A program made the position numbers and the translations under genes. From the NCBI GenBank assembly GCA_903897145.1, contig CAIUAN010000020.1:1-64000 (forward strand): 64,000 nucleotides of DNA, read 5' to 3'. Source of the stretch: an uncultured Bacteroidia bacterium (GTDB lineage: Bacteria; Bacteroidota; Bacteroidia; Bacteroidales; Prolixibacteraceae). Positions 1 to 8,805 of the stretch are shown here, one piece after another (the stretch's first letter is position 1; every line of letters starts with the position of its first letter). The notes under the pieces are model-generated. The model made no database searches and was not told the origin of the DNA. It worked only from the letters and a program-made list of their open reading frames with translations.

Positions 1-3000
1 AAACTCAGGATCTGTCCAAATATTTGTTTTTGGTCGTAACATAATCAAGTTGCGGCCTACAAGACTAACTTGTGCGCTCTTAATCGCATTGCCACCAAAC
101 AATTGCTTAACTGGTACATCATAACTTAAGGCTACCTCACGAAGTTTCCAAAAAGCTGCACTAGTTACATAGGCTTTTCCTGTATTGTGATAGTCCGATA
201 GTACCCAGAAATTACGACCAGCATCTGCAACTACCGCAGTTGTATTTGGCGTATAAACACCTGGGGAAGTTTCAATGACTGATCCTGGGATCACAAAGGA
301 TTGACGACCATTCAACGCTGAGTTTTGTGAAACCCCAGTGAAATCAAGTGCCTCTCCAATATGATTGTTGATCACGTTCCCTCCACGGTATTCAGCTACT
401 GCAGCCAGACGGAATCCTTTGTAGTTAATATCTGTATTGATTCCTAAGATATGGTTTGGATTACCATGTCCATATTGAACAAGTTGTGTGTTCTTTGATG
501 GTAAACCAGTTAATCTATCTACAATGATATTTCCTTTAGGGTCTCTCAAAACATCGGTTACTTTGATGGCTGGGAATTGCTCTCCAACAGTAATGTAAGA
601 AGATTCAGCAATTGGAATCTCATTAAGTCCTGGTAGAATGGATAAAACTTTTGATTCAGTATAAGAATAGTTAAATCCTCCATTCCATTTTACATCTCCA
701 ATCTTTAGAATTGGGGTAAACTTCATGTCGATCTCTAAACCTTTATTTTGAAGCTCTCCAGCATTAATTAAAGCACTGTAGAATCCCGTTGTTCCTGAAA
801 TTGTTGCCGGAATAGTCTGGTCTTTGGTGTTTGTTTTGTAAACGTTGGTTTCTAGATGTATCTTGTTATGTAAGAAGCTCATCTCAGTACCAAATTCAAT
901 CTCAGTGGTTAACTCTGGTTTTAATTTTGAGTTGCTTAAGGTGGTGCTTAATGCAAATCCTGAATTACTGCCGTAAGGGAAACCTGAAGCAGCAGGATAG
1001 GATGGTAAAGTACCATACCAATCAGTCATCGCAATTTGTCCGGTTTTTGACCAGCCTCCTCTAACTTTTAAGAAGGATAGAACAGGATTGTTAATGATCG
1101 ATGGAAGCATTTCAGAAAGAATTAAACTACCATCAGCCGAAGGATAGAAGAATGATCGATTGGCTGCAGTTAAACGTGAATCTAAATCGTTACGACCAGT
1201 TACATGTAAGAATGCATAATTCTTATATCCTAAAGTGATATCGCCAAATACTCCAACTGAATTACGTTGTTGCGTTGCCTGAGCTACACTTGGCTCACCA
1301 ACACGGTTACTAATGTTGTATAAATTTGGAATCACCAATGCGCCTGCCGCATCGTAAGTGGTTTCGTATTTCTGCATATAGATTGAATTTCCAAGAATAC
1401 CTTTAAAGGTAAAGTCTCCAAATTTCTGATCTACTGTAGCTAAAAGGTCATTAGTTAAAATCATAGTCTGCCGCATCTGGTCACTAGAAAAACCTGAGTA
1501 AGGTGATAATTGGCCCATATGACCTCCGCTCCATGGATCAGAAGCAGAATAGCTATTATAGATCGCTTCATCCTTGTGGTTGTGATTGGTAATCGCATTG
1601 AATACTAAACCAGAACGGTTTGAAAGGTCAAGCCACTTAACCGGTTTGAACGATAGGTTTACTGAACCCAACACATCATCACGCATTTGTTTGTTCCGGG
1701 CATGCTGAATTTGCCAGTATGGGTTTGGATAATAAGCATTAAAATAACCATCTAGCGTTGCAAATGGATTGTTTACAATGTCTTTGTATGATGTAAGTGG
1801 TACTTGTGGAGGTGTGTTTAATACATTCCAATATACCCCTCTACCTTGGTACATGTCACCACCCGATACGTCAGTAGCAGTTTGTGTAAAGCTAATGGTG
1901 TAGTCAGCACTAAACTTACCATACGTTCTGCCAGCAGATAATCGAGCTCCAGTCCGTTGGTTTTTATCACCAGGTATTGTACCTGTTGTTCTTACATCTT
2001 GAGCCGATAAGTAGAAATGACTATTTTCGTCAGAACTACTGATTGAGATGTCGTTCTGCATAGAGATACCAGTATTGAAGAAGTTCTTCTTTTGGTTTTT
2101 TACATTGCTGTAAGGGACCATTTGGTAAGAACCATCAACAAGTTTACCCCCTAAAATAACCATTTGACCATTAAACTCTGGTCCGAAACTTTGATTCTCA
2201 TATGAAGTATAAGGATCAGTATTGCGATCTGGACCAAGCCACATGGTGTAGTTTGGATCTGAATTTGTTAAGGTCTCGCCTGAACCAGAACCAAAACGTG
2301 TTTGTAATTCAGGTAAGTAAGAGATTTGTTCAAAATTAGTAACGTTACTAATCTTAACAGTCATCTTCCCTTTTTCACCTCTTTTAGTTGTTACGATAAC
2401 CACCCCGTTCGATGCGTCGTTGCCATAAAGTGCGGCTGCCGAAGCTCCTTTTAAGATGTTTACATTTTCAATGTCATTTGGATTAACAGAGTTTAGGTAA
2501 TCAGCACTTACTGGCACCCCATCTAAAACGATCAATGCTTGGTTACTTGCCAAGAAGTGTCGGTTGCCACGAAGTGTCAGTTTGGTGTCAGGGTTAACAC
2601 CATTATTAATGGTATTGATCTGCAAACCTGAAACTTTTCCCGATAAGCCGTTCATTACGTTGGCAGCACCAGCTTGTGTTAAGTCAGCATTGTCGACTGT
2701 CGCAGTGGCGACACCCATCTCTTTAGGTTTTCTTTTAATACCCATAGCGGTAACAATTACCTGATCAACAGCAAAACTTTCAGCTTTCAGCTTGACATCG
2801 TAATTATTAGATCCAGTTAATTGCACATCAGCAGAGGCCATCCCAACGAAGGATATGGTTATTGCTTTTGCATCTTGTGGAACTTTCAAGTTAAACTGCC
2901 CATTGATGTTGGTGACAGTTCCAATGGTTGTTCCTTTAACGACGACCGAAGCACCTGGAATGGAACTTCCATCTTCGCCTGAAGTCACAACACCTGAGAG

Positions 3001-3075
3001 ATCTCTGGTCTGTGCAAAAACCACTTGCAATCCTATGAACCCCAGGAATGCAAGCAATAGCGAAATTTTCTTCAT
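1..3075 (-). CDS. SusC/RagA-family TonB-dependent outer membrane receptor (C-terminus beyond window)
   Basis: The minus-strand reading frame is open from the ATG at 3075 to the window edge (1025 codons), so the last part of the barrel is missing. It starts with a signal peptide (MKKISLLLAFLGFIGLQVVF, then AQ), followed by a carboxypeptidase-like regulatory domain at about residues 24-105 (LSGVVTSGEDGSSIPGASV) and a TonB plug (QALIVLDGVPV, ILKGASAAALYG, NGVVIVTTKRG). The rest is a long beta-barrel with many aromatic residues. This is the SusC architecture: an energy-dependent importer of oligosaccharides or peptides in the outer membrane, normally paired with a SusD lipoprotein. A SusD gene would lie outside the window, below position 1. 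The substrate cannot be told from the sequence. The upstream 600 bp carry repeated 12-mers that may control it. Confidence 0.93.
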   Translation of the reverse strand, partial: MKKISLLLAFLGFIGLQVVFAQTRDLSGVVTSGEDGSSIPGASVVVKGTTIGTVTNINGQFNLKVPQDAKAITISFVGMASADVQLTGSNNYDVKLKAESFAVDQVIVTAMGIKRKPKEMGVATATVDNADLTQAGAANVMNGLSGKVSGLQINTINNGVNPDTKLTLRGNRHFLASNQALIVLDGVPVSADYLNSVNPNDIENVNILKGASAAALYGNDASNGVVIVTTKRGEKGKMTVKISNVTNFEQISYLPELQTRFGSGSGETLTNSDPNYTMWLGPDRNTDPYTSYENQSFGPEFNGQMVILGGKLVDGSYQMVPYSNVKNQKKNFFNTGISMQNDISISSSDENSHFYLSAQDVRTTGTIPGDKNQRTGARLSAGRTYGKFSADYTISFTQTATDVSGGDMYQGRGVYWNVLNTPPQVPLTSYKDIVNNPFATLDGYFNAYYPNPYWQIQHARNKQMRDDVLGSVNLSFKPVKWLDLSNRSGLVFNAITNHNHKDEAIYNSYSASDPWSGGHMGQLSPYSGFSSDQMRQTMILTNDLLATVDQKFGDFTFKGILGNSIYMQKYETTYDAAGALVIPNLYNISNRVGEPSVAQATQQRNSVGVFGDITLGYKNYAFLHVTGRNDLDSRLTAANRSFFYPSADGSLILSEMLPSIINNPVLSFLKVRGGWSKTGQIAMTDWYGTLPSYPAASGFPYGSNSGFALSTTLSNSKLKPELTTEIEFGTEMSFLHNKIHLETNVYKTNTKDQTIPATISGTTGFYSALINAGELQNKGLEIDMKFTPILKIGDVKWNGGFNYSYTESKVLSILPGLNEIPIAESSYITVGEQFPAIKVTDVLRDPKGNIIVDRLTGLPSKNTQLVQYGHGNPNHILGINTDINYKGFRLAAVAEYRGGNVINNHIGEALDFTGVSQNSALNGRQSFVIPGSVIETSPGVYTPNTTAVVADAGRNFWVLSDYHNTGKAYVTSAAFWKLREVALSYDVPVKQLFGGNAIKSAQVSLVGRNLIMLRPKTNIWTDPEF

Positions 3076-3669
3076 AGACTAAAATTTAATGTTTAACAAT
3101 TATCAATTACAAAAAAAAGATTCTCACTTATTCGATGCTAGGATCGTTTAAGTGTATGCTTAAAAAATAAATAGATGTTTTTATGGGCGTCTTACTTTTT
3201 AAGCACCCCTTGGTAATGTCTTATGCTACCTGTAAAGCCTAAATAATCTGCAAACTAAATTGAGATTTAACACTTAAATACTTAATACATCTGAACCATG
3301 TACTATGTAAACATTAAGCCTCAATGTAATCTAACTTAAAGTAGAAATTGATTTCGATACACTATTAACTTCTATAAGCTACCTGTAAATCCACCAATTA
3401 ATACAAACTGAATTAGCACTTCTCTTGCTACCTGTAAAAATTATTACAATAAGATCACAGAAGTGTTAATTATCGTTAAGAAATACAAATATATTAAAAG
3501 GATTAAATTACACAATACTCAAAAAGGGGAATAAAAAATTATTAATGCAGGGATTACATTAATTGAATGAAAATTGGCTCAAACTATTCTTGTTAAGCAT
3601 TTATTGTATAATGCTTTATGTGATCTTTTGTTTCCGGAATGTTAATAAATAGAATCAATAAAAATAATT
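3076..3669. other. 594-bp intergenic region upstream of the SusC-like gene, with three 12-bp direct repeats
   Basis: This AT-rich stretch holds no convincing gene. The only structure I see is the 12-mer GCTACCTGTAAA, present exactly at 3225-3236, 3378-3389 and 3427-3438. I could not find a clear TTTG-N19-TAnnTTTG promoter facing the SusC-like gene. The region is long for this gene-dense chromosome and probably holds the SusC-like promoter and its control sites. Confidence 0.5.
3225..3438. repeat. Three direct copies of a 12-mer (GCTACCTGTAAA)
   Basis: Exact copies lie at 3225-3236, 3378-3389 and 3427-3438, all on the same strand (TTTACAGGTAGC when read towards the SusC-like gene). The spacings are 153 and 49 bp. 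The flanks are not conserved, so the 12-mer itself is the unit. It may be a regulator binding site for the receptor operon; this is inference from position only. Confidence 0.6.
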
Positions 3670-4470
3670 CTATAATTCTATTAATAATTGATCTAAATGG
3701 CTAATATAAGCAGTTGTTGTCTTAGTTGATGTAATTTGTTTGGGTGGTAAAAAAGGAGGGGTGATTGTTTTTTGGAGGTTTTTTTTGTCAATTTCACTTG
3801 AATTAGATCCACTAATGAGGGTTTTAATGTGTAATTCAAGTTGGGGATTGAAATAAACTTGGTCGATGCCAAACTTGCTGGCTCCAAGGATGTCGGTATC
3901 CCAGTTGTCGCCAATCATCAAGGTGCTCTTTTTGGGCGCATTCATAGACTTTAAGGCATGCTCAAATATCTTACGTCCTGGTTTTGATGCCCCAATCTCT
4001 TCTGAGATAAATACTTTTCGGAAGTATCTTGTGATATTAGATTTTTTTAATTTGTCGTACTGCACTTCCGTAAACCCATTTGTTATAATAGCTAACTCAT
4101 ATTTTCCGTGCAAATAATTGAGTAATTGCAGGGCTCCGTCGATCAGTTTGTTCTGATTAAGCATCTCGGTAAAATAGGTCTCATTGAGTAATGCTCCGTC
4201 AACCTTGGGGTCAATCCCAATGCGTGCAAAAGCGGCTTCAAATCGCTGGATGCGTAACTCTTGTTTTGTCCGTTTCCGATTACGATATAGCTCCCATAGC
4301 CGGTCGTTCTCTTCGCTGTATATCTTGAAAAATAGGTCGTACGATCCGATCTTATCTAACAAATTCAACTGACTCAATGTCGCGAACAGTGCCTGGTACG
4401 AATTGGAGGTGAAATCCCAAAGCGTATTGTCTAAATCGAAAAATAGGTGGGTGTATTTTTTAGAGCTCAT
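3670..4470 (-). CDS. yjjG: HAD-superfamily pyrimidine 5'-nucleotidase, YjjG type
   Basis: The 266-residue protein has all HAD motifs in order: motif I FFDLDNTLWDF (Asp12 and Asp14), motif II in AIITNGFTE, the conserved Lys in ASKPGRKIF, and motif IV MIGDNWDTDILGA. The helical cap between motifs I and II and the family signature match YjjG/YfnB, cytosolic phosphatases that hydrolyse nucleoside monophosphates and help remove non-canonical pyrimidines. The usual length is about 225-230 residues. Here an extra polar, Lys/Thr-rich tail of about 40 residues (ISGSNSSEIDKKN onwards) follows the fold. The gene lies downstream of rsmI on the same strand but is separated from it by a repeat block, so it may be transcribed separately. 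Confidence 0.85.
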   Translation of the reverse strand: MSSKKYTHLFFDLDNTLWDFTSNSYQALFATLSQLNLLDKIGSYDLFFKIYSEENDRLWELYRNRKRTKQELRIQRFEAAFARIGIDPKVDGALLNETYFTEMLNQNKLIDGALQLLNYLHGKYELAIITNGFTEVQYDKLKKSNITRYFRKVFISEEIGASKPGRKIFEHALKSMNAPKKSTLMIGDNWDTDILGASKFGIDQVYFNPQLELHIKTLISGSNSSEIDKKNLQKTITPPFLPPKQITSTKTTTAYISHLDQLLIEL

Positions 4471-4499
4471 CCAGAAATTGCAAATCTTTAAACCTCAGT

Positions 4500-4764
4500 C
4501 TTCTATTGTGTCTAATGTGTTTTTCCTATTTTGTCTATTGTGTTTTTCCTATTGTGTCCTATTGTGTTTTTTTTCTTTTTTTTCACCACATTAGGCACAT
4601 AGGCCACATAGAAATGCACATTAGTATCTATTGTGTTTTTCCTATTGTGTCCAATTGTGTTTTTCCTACTGTCTCCTACTGTGTTTTTTCTATTGTGCCC
4701 TATTGTGTTTATTTTCTTTATTACCACATAGGCACATAGTTCACATTAGAAAGCACATTAGAAA
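4500..4764. repeat. Intergenic block of CACATAGG/CACAATAGG repeats able to form hairpins
   Basis: The whole gap between the rsmI stop and the yjjG start consists of short related words: CTATTGTG/CCTATTGTG on one side and CACATAGG/CACATTAG on the other, joined by T-rich runs. A longer unit is duplicated: 4534-4559 and 4627-4652 are identical over 26 bp, giving a period of 93 bp. Because CCTATGTG pairs with CACATAGG and CCTATTGTG with CACAATAGG, each unit can fold into an imperfect hairpin. Short frames rich in Cys, Phe and Tyr across it are artefacts of the repeat. Intergenic repeats of this CACATAGG type occur in other Bacteroidota genomes, to my recollection. The function is unknown. Confidence 0.8.
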
Positions 4765-5472
4765 CTATTCATCATCCTCGTCCCGGTCACTCGATTTCAG
4801 ATTTGGCTTCCCTTCCAGGACAATGACAATCTCACCTTTGACAGTTTTCGATTTAAAGTGAGCCAGCACTTCCGTCACTGTGCCCTTGAAATTTTCTTCA
4901 AAAAGTTTCGATAGCTCTCTGGAGACTGAGACTTTTCGGTCGGCTCCAAAATATTCACTAAACTGTTCAAGGGCCTTCACTAGGCGATAAGGAGATTCGT
5001 AAAAGATCATGGTGCGCGTTTCGTCAACTAGCTCTTTTAGCTTCTTTTGACGTCCTTTCTTTTGCGGCAAAAATCCTTCAAAGCAGAAACGATCACTTGG
5101 AAAGCCAGAATTGACTAGGGCGGGGACGAATGCCGTAGCGCCAGGAAGACATTCAACTTCGACACCCATATCGAGGCAGGTTCTGGTAAGCAAAAAACCC
5201 GGATCAGAAATCGAAGGTGTCCCTGCATCCGAGATCAATGCAATATTTTCTCCCGCAAGAATTCTTTCAGCTAGATGAGTGACCGTCTTGTGTTCATTGA
5301 ATTTATGATGCGACGATAGCCGTGTCTCAATCTGGTAGTGCTTTAATAACACCGAAGAGGTGCGCGTATCTTCAGCTAGAATAAGGTCCACTTCTTTGAG
5401 CATGCGAATCGCTCGAAGTGTCATATCTTCTAGATTCCCTATTGGCGTTGGTACAATATATAGTTTTCCCAT
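4765..5472 (-). CDS. rsmI: 16S rRNA (cytidine(1402)-2'-O)-methyltransferase
   Basis: RsmI uses S-adenosylmethionine to methylate the 2'-O of C1402 in 16S rRNA in the decoding centre. The 235-residue protein begins with the family hallmark LYIVPTPIGNLEDMTLRAI and carries AEDTRTSSVLLKHY and the glycine-rich SAM loop LISDAGTPSISDPG. The substrate-side segments CLPGATAFVPALVNSGFPSD and FYESPYRL are also present. The length is normal for the Bacteroidota form, which lacks the extra C-terminal region of the E. coli enzyme. It starts 2 bp after the stop of the upstream hypothetical gene, so the two are probably one operon. The C-terminus is acidic (DRDEDDE). Confidence 0.95.
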   Translation of the reverse strand: MGKLYIVPTPIGNLEDMTLRAIRMLKEVDLILAEDTRTSSVLLKHYQIETRLSSHHKFNEHKTVTHLAERILAGENIALISDAGTPSISDPGFLLTRTCLDMGVEVECLPGATAFVPALVNSGFPSDRFCFEGFLPQKKGRQKKLKELVDETRTMIFYESPYRLVKALEQFSEYFGADRKVSVSRELSKLFEENFKGTVTEVLAHFKSKTVKGEIVIVLEGKPNLKSSDRDEDDE

Positions 5473-5474
5473 TG

Positions 5475-6155
5475 TTAGATTGAAAAGCGACGTTTGACAA
5501 GGATCAGAAATTTCTGACTCGCCTCATTCTTCGTCCATTTAAAATTCTTTTTTAGAAACATTACAGCCTCCTCGATTGAATTGAGTTGGTCAATATCCTG
5601 AATCGCCTGATCAAAGGCACTACTCTCATTCGCAAACAATTCATGTATAAATAGAAATCGGTCGTTTATGCCAATCGCATCAGCTATCTTAGGAAGAGGT
5701 ATTAGGGGATAACCTATGTCAATTTTTTCTTGATCAAGAAATTCTTCAATTACGATTGATCTCTTTTCAGGCTCTGCAGCGGAAGAAGTCTTTGCTTCTG
5801 GAATTTGTGCTGCAATCTGTTCTTGGATATTTAATTCTGTGTCGTCAATGGAATGACTTGGAGTATTTTCCGAAATCATAGCTTGTTCAAATCGAATCTC
5901 TTCGATTTCCGCAGCTTCGATTTCCTGATTTGGAACTAAATTTACTGGGGCTTCAGTTTCGCGCACAGTTTCAAGGATTGGCTCAGCGATGGCTTTTTGC
6001 AATAATTCTAGCTGTCTAGTTAAGGCATCTGCTTTAACCAAGGCTAACTCAACCTCCTCGGTTGTTGGCTTCAGGCTGTTCTCAAACTCTTGCACGATTC
6101 CATCGAGATTAGAGAGGTCGTCTTTGATAAGTTTTAACAGTGTTTTGATCTCCAT
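5475..6155 (-). CDS. Hypothetical protein with coiled-coil N-terminus and acidic linker, rsmI partner
   Basis: I do not recognise a named family. The 226-residue protein has a charged helical N-terminus (residues 1-60, likely coiled coil), a low-complexity acidic linker (about 65-150, rich in Glu, Ala and Ile), and a conserved-looking C-terminal segment containing INDRFLFIHELFANE and LKKNFKWTKNEASQKF. I have seen similar C-terminal modules next to rsmI in Bacteroidota, so the last 75 residues are probably the functional part. There is no signal peptide or membrane segment, so it should be cytosolic. It lies 2 bp upstream of rsmI and divergent from murF-alr. Confidence 0.75.
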   Translation of the reverse strand: MEIKTLLKLIKDDLSNLDGIVQEFENSLKPTTEEVELALVKADALTRQLELLQKAIAEPILETVRETEAPVNLVPNQEIEAAEIEEIRFEQAMISENTPSHSIDDTELNIQEQIAAQIPEAKTSSAAEPEKRSIVIEEFLDQEKIDIGYPLIPLPKIADAIGINDRFLFIHELFANESSAFDQAIQDIDQLNSIEEAVMFLKKNFKWTKNEASQKFLILVKRRFSI

Positions 6156-6308
6156 GGCTGTTATTTTTTCGAAAGTAAAAATACAAAAAATCCAGTTGAT
6201 TAAATTTCGCTATTTTTGTTCTTTGATTGCGCTTCAACCGAATAGAACACTTTTTGCTAGATTGTGTCTTTTGGTTGATAGTCTGAACAATCTTATTTGG
6301 TTAAAGGT

Positions 6309-8798
6309 ATGTTCCCGTATACGTTAAAAGATATTTTTGAAGTTATTGGAGGCCGAATGATTGGCCCTAAAGACGTGCCTAATTCTGTCATTCGATTTTT
6401 ATCATTCGATAGCCGCGCAATACTCGCGGGCAAGGAAACCCTGTTTTTTGCTTTGAAGAGTAATCGGAATAATGGGCACCGTTTTATTAACGATGCAATT
6501 GGCCGTGAAGTCACGATGTTCGTGGTTGAGGAACTTCCTGAAAATTTACAAGCTGATCAGCGCATTCAATTTATTGTCGTTGCTGATTCATTGGTCGCAC
6601 TGCAGAAGTTGGCTGCATTCCATCGTGCTCGTTTCGATTATCCAGTCGTTGGTATCACAGGTAGCAATGGGAAGACGATCGTTAAAGAGTGGCTAAGTGA
6701 GATTCTTAGCCCAGAGAATAAAATTGTCCGTAGCCCGAGAAGTTATAATTCTCAGATCGGAAATCCACTCTCTGTTTGGCTTATGGACGACCGGTTTGAT
6801 TTAGCCATTTTTGAAGCTGGGATAAGTCTTCCTGGAGAGATGGAGCGATTAGAAGCTATTATTTGTCCGAGCCATGGAATTTTTACTCATCTTGGAACAG
6901 CACATCTCGAGAATTTTAGCTCTGTTGAAGAGTTAGTCCACGAGAAGATAAAACTATTTAAGCATAGCTCTTTGATCGTTTATTGTAGCGACATTGAACT
7001 GCTTGAAGATTGCTTAAAAACGGCAGAATTTAAAAATAATCCCAAGTTTTTCAGATGGTCTGAATCAGACCCGAGTGCTAATTTACAGATCATTTCAAAA
7101 CAGAGGCATGCCGAATTCACAGAGATAATCGGAAAGTTCGAATCGAATGAACTTCGTATTGAGATCCCATTTTTCGATGACGCAAGTATCGAAAATGCAA
7201 TCCATTGCTGGGCTTATGCCTTGGCGGTTGGTAGATCAGGCACCTTGCTTGCCGATCGTTTTAGAAAGATCAATCCTATTGCAATGCGTCTTGAATTGAA
7301 AAAGGGGATCAATGGCTGCATGATCATCAACGATTCCTATAATTCGGATACCGCATCATTGGTTAATGCACTCGATTTTATTGTTCAACAATCGGATGGG
7401 AAGAATAAAAAATGCACGGTGATTATTTCTGATATTCTTCAGTCTGGAGAAAATTCATCGTCGCTTTATCGCGAAATAGCCGATTATATCGAGATGCGAA
7501 AGATTCATCGCATGATCGGTATCGGAACAGAAATAAGTCAGTATAGTCAGATCTTTAATGTTGCTGAGAAGGTTTTTTATACCTCAGCTGATGAATTTAT
7601 TCTTCATTTTAAAGAACGTGATTTCAACCACGAGGTTATCTTGCTGAAGGGTGCTCGTTCGTATCGTTTTGATCGGATCTCATCACTGCTTCAAGAGAAA
7701 GCTCATCAAACGGTTATGGAGATCGATCTTGATGCAATGGTTTACAATCTAAACTATTACCGCTCCAAGCTTACTTCAGGAACCAAAATAATGGCCATGG
7801 TGAAGGCTTTTTCATATGGTACGGGTTCGATTGAAGTGGCTAAAGTTTTGCAATATCAAAAAATTGATTTCTTGGCTGTCGCGATAGCTGATGAGGGTAT
7901 TGAACTTCGAAATAATGGTATTGATGTCCCTATTGTTGTGATGAACCCGGAGGAGCATAGCTTTGATGCCATGATTGAGAATCGTTTGGAACCCAATATT
8001 TATCGCTTCGAACTGCTCGAGAAATTTGATGCGGCTTTAAGTCGAAATGCGGTTAATAATTTTCCGATTCATCTGAAGATGGATACCGGGATGAAACGCT
8101 TAGGCTTTGATAATGCGTCAGAAGTAGAAAAAGTGGCTCGTTATATCCTTGATCGGAATACGATGTATATTCGATCCGTATTCTCTCATCTTGCTGTTAG
8201 TGATGATCCTTCAAATGATCTATTTACAAAGTCCCAGTTTATTCAGTTCATAAGTTATTGTGATCTCTTCACCAATTTATTTGACTATAAAATTCTTAGG
8301 CATATTTCTAACTCTTCAGGAATTGAAAGGTTTCCTGATCTTGAATTAGATATGGTTCGATTGGGGATCGGATTGTATGGCGCAAGTTCAAATTTGCAGG
8401 GTGTGTTGCACAATGTAGCAACATTAAAAACGACCATATCTCAAATTCGCACAGTAGACGCAGGTGAGACAGTTGGCTATGGTCGCAGAGGGATCTCCGA
8501 TCAGCCAATGACTATTGCGGTCCTTCCAATTGGTTATGCCGATGGATTAAATAGGCGCCTTAGCAATGGAGTAGGGAAGGTTGTGATAAGCGGAGTGAAA
8601 GTGCCGATCATAGGGACTATCTGCATGGATATGTGCATGGTAGATATTACAGGTGTGGAAGCTCACGAAGGTGATCGCGCAGTCATCTTTGGTGAGGAGC
8701 TTCCTGTAGCTGAAGTTGCGGCTAACCTCGGCACGATATCCTACGAAATCCTGACTTCGATCGGTCAGCGTGTAAAGCGTGTTTATTTTAAGGAGTAA
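6309..8798 (+). CDS. murF-alr: Bifunctional UDP-MurNAc-tripeptide:D-Ala-D-Ala ligase / alanine racemase (MurF-Alr fusion)
   Basis: Two cytosolic cell-wall enzymes are joined in one chain of 829 residues. Residues 1 to about 460 are MurF, which adds D-Ala-D-Ala to UDP-MurNAc-tripeptide. They contain the ATP loop GITGSNGKT (about 115-123), NSQIGNPLSV and INDSYNSD. Residues from about 465 to the end are alanine racemase, with the PLP lysine in MAMVKAFSYGTG (Lys499), then KMDTGMKRLGF, VGYGRRG (catalytic Tyr) and GTICMDMCMVD. The usual racemase word KADAYGHG is KAFSYGTG here, as in other Bacteroidota fusions. I prefer the ATG at 6309; a TTG at 6297 in the same frame would add four residues. The gene converges on dnaB, and ddl lies 1.9 kb further on. 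Confidence 0.96.
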   Translation: MFPYTLKDIFEVIGGRMIGPKDVPNSVIRFLSFDSRAILAGKETLFFALKSNRNNGHRFINDAIGREVTMFVVEELPENLQADQRIQFIVVADSLVALQKLAAFHRARFDYPVVGITGSNGKTIVKEWLSEILSPENKIVRSPRSYNSQIGNPLSVWLMDDRFDLAIFEAGISLPGEMERLEAIICPSHGIFTHLGTAHLENFSSVEELVHEKIKLFKHSSLIVYCSDIELLEDCLKTAEFKNNPKFFRWSESDPSANLQIISKQRHAEFTEIIGKFESNELRIEIPFFDDASIENAIHCWAYALAVGRSGTLLADRFRKINPIAMRLELKKGINGCMIINDSYNSDTASLVNALDFIVQQSDGKNKKCTVIISDILQSGENSSSLYREIADYIEMRKIHRMIGIGTEISQYSQIFNVAEKVFYTSADEFILHFKERDFNHEVILLKGARSYRFDRISSLLQEKAHQTVMEIDLDAMVYNLNYYRSKLTSGTKIMAMVKAFSYGTGSIEVAKVLQYQKIDFLAVAIADEGIELRNNGIDVPIVVMNPEEHSFDAMIENRLEPNIYRFELLEKFDAALSRNAVNNFPIHLKMDTGMKRLGFDNASEVEKVARYILDRNTMYIRSVFSHLAVSDDPSNDLFTKSQFIQFISYCDLFTNLFDYKILRHISNSSGIERFPDLELDMVRLGIGLYGASSNLQGVLHNVATLKTTISQIRTVDAGETVGYGRRGISDQPMTIAVLPIGYADGLNRRLSNGVGKVVISGVKVPIIGTICMDMCMVDITGVEAHEGDRAVIFGEELPVAEVAANLGTISYEILTSIGQRVKRVYFKE

Positions 8799-8805
8799 CT
8801 GCAGA

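Noticed and set aside
831..3082. Plus-strand frames at 831-1064, 2564-2764 and 2855-3082
   Set aside because: They lie opposite a continuous, well-recognised SusC-type gene and have no motif.
4403..4861. Several overlapping short frames on both strands with Cys/Phe/Tyr- or Asn/Lys-rich products
   Set aside because: They follow the period of the repeat block and have no start signal or relation to known proteins; they are by-products of the repeats.
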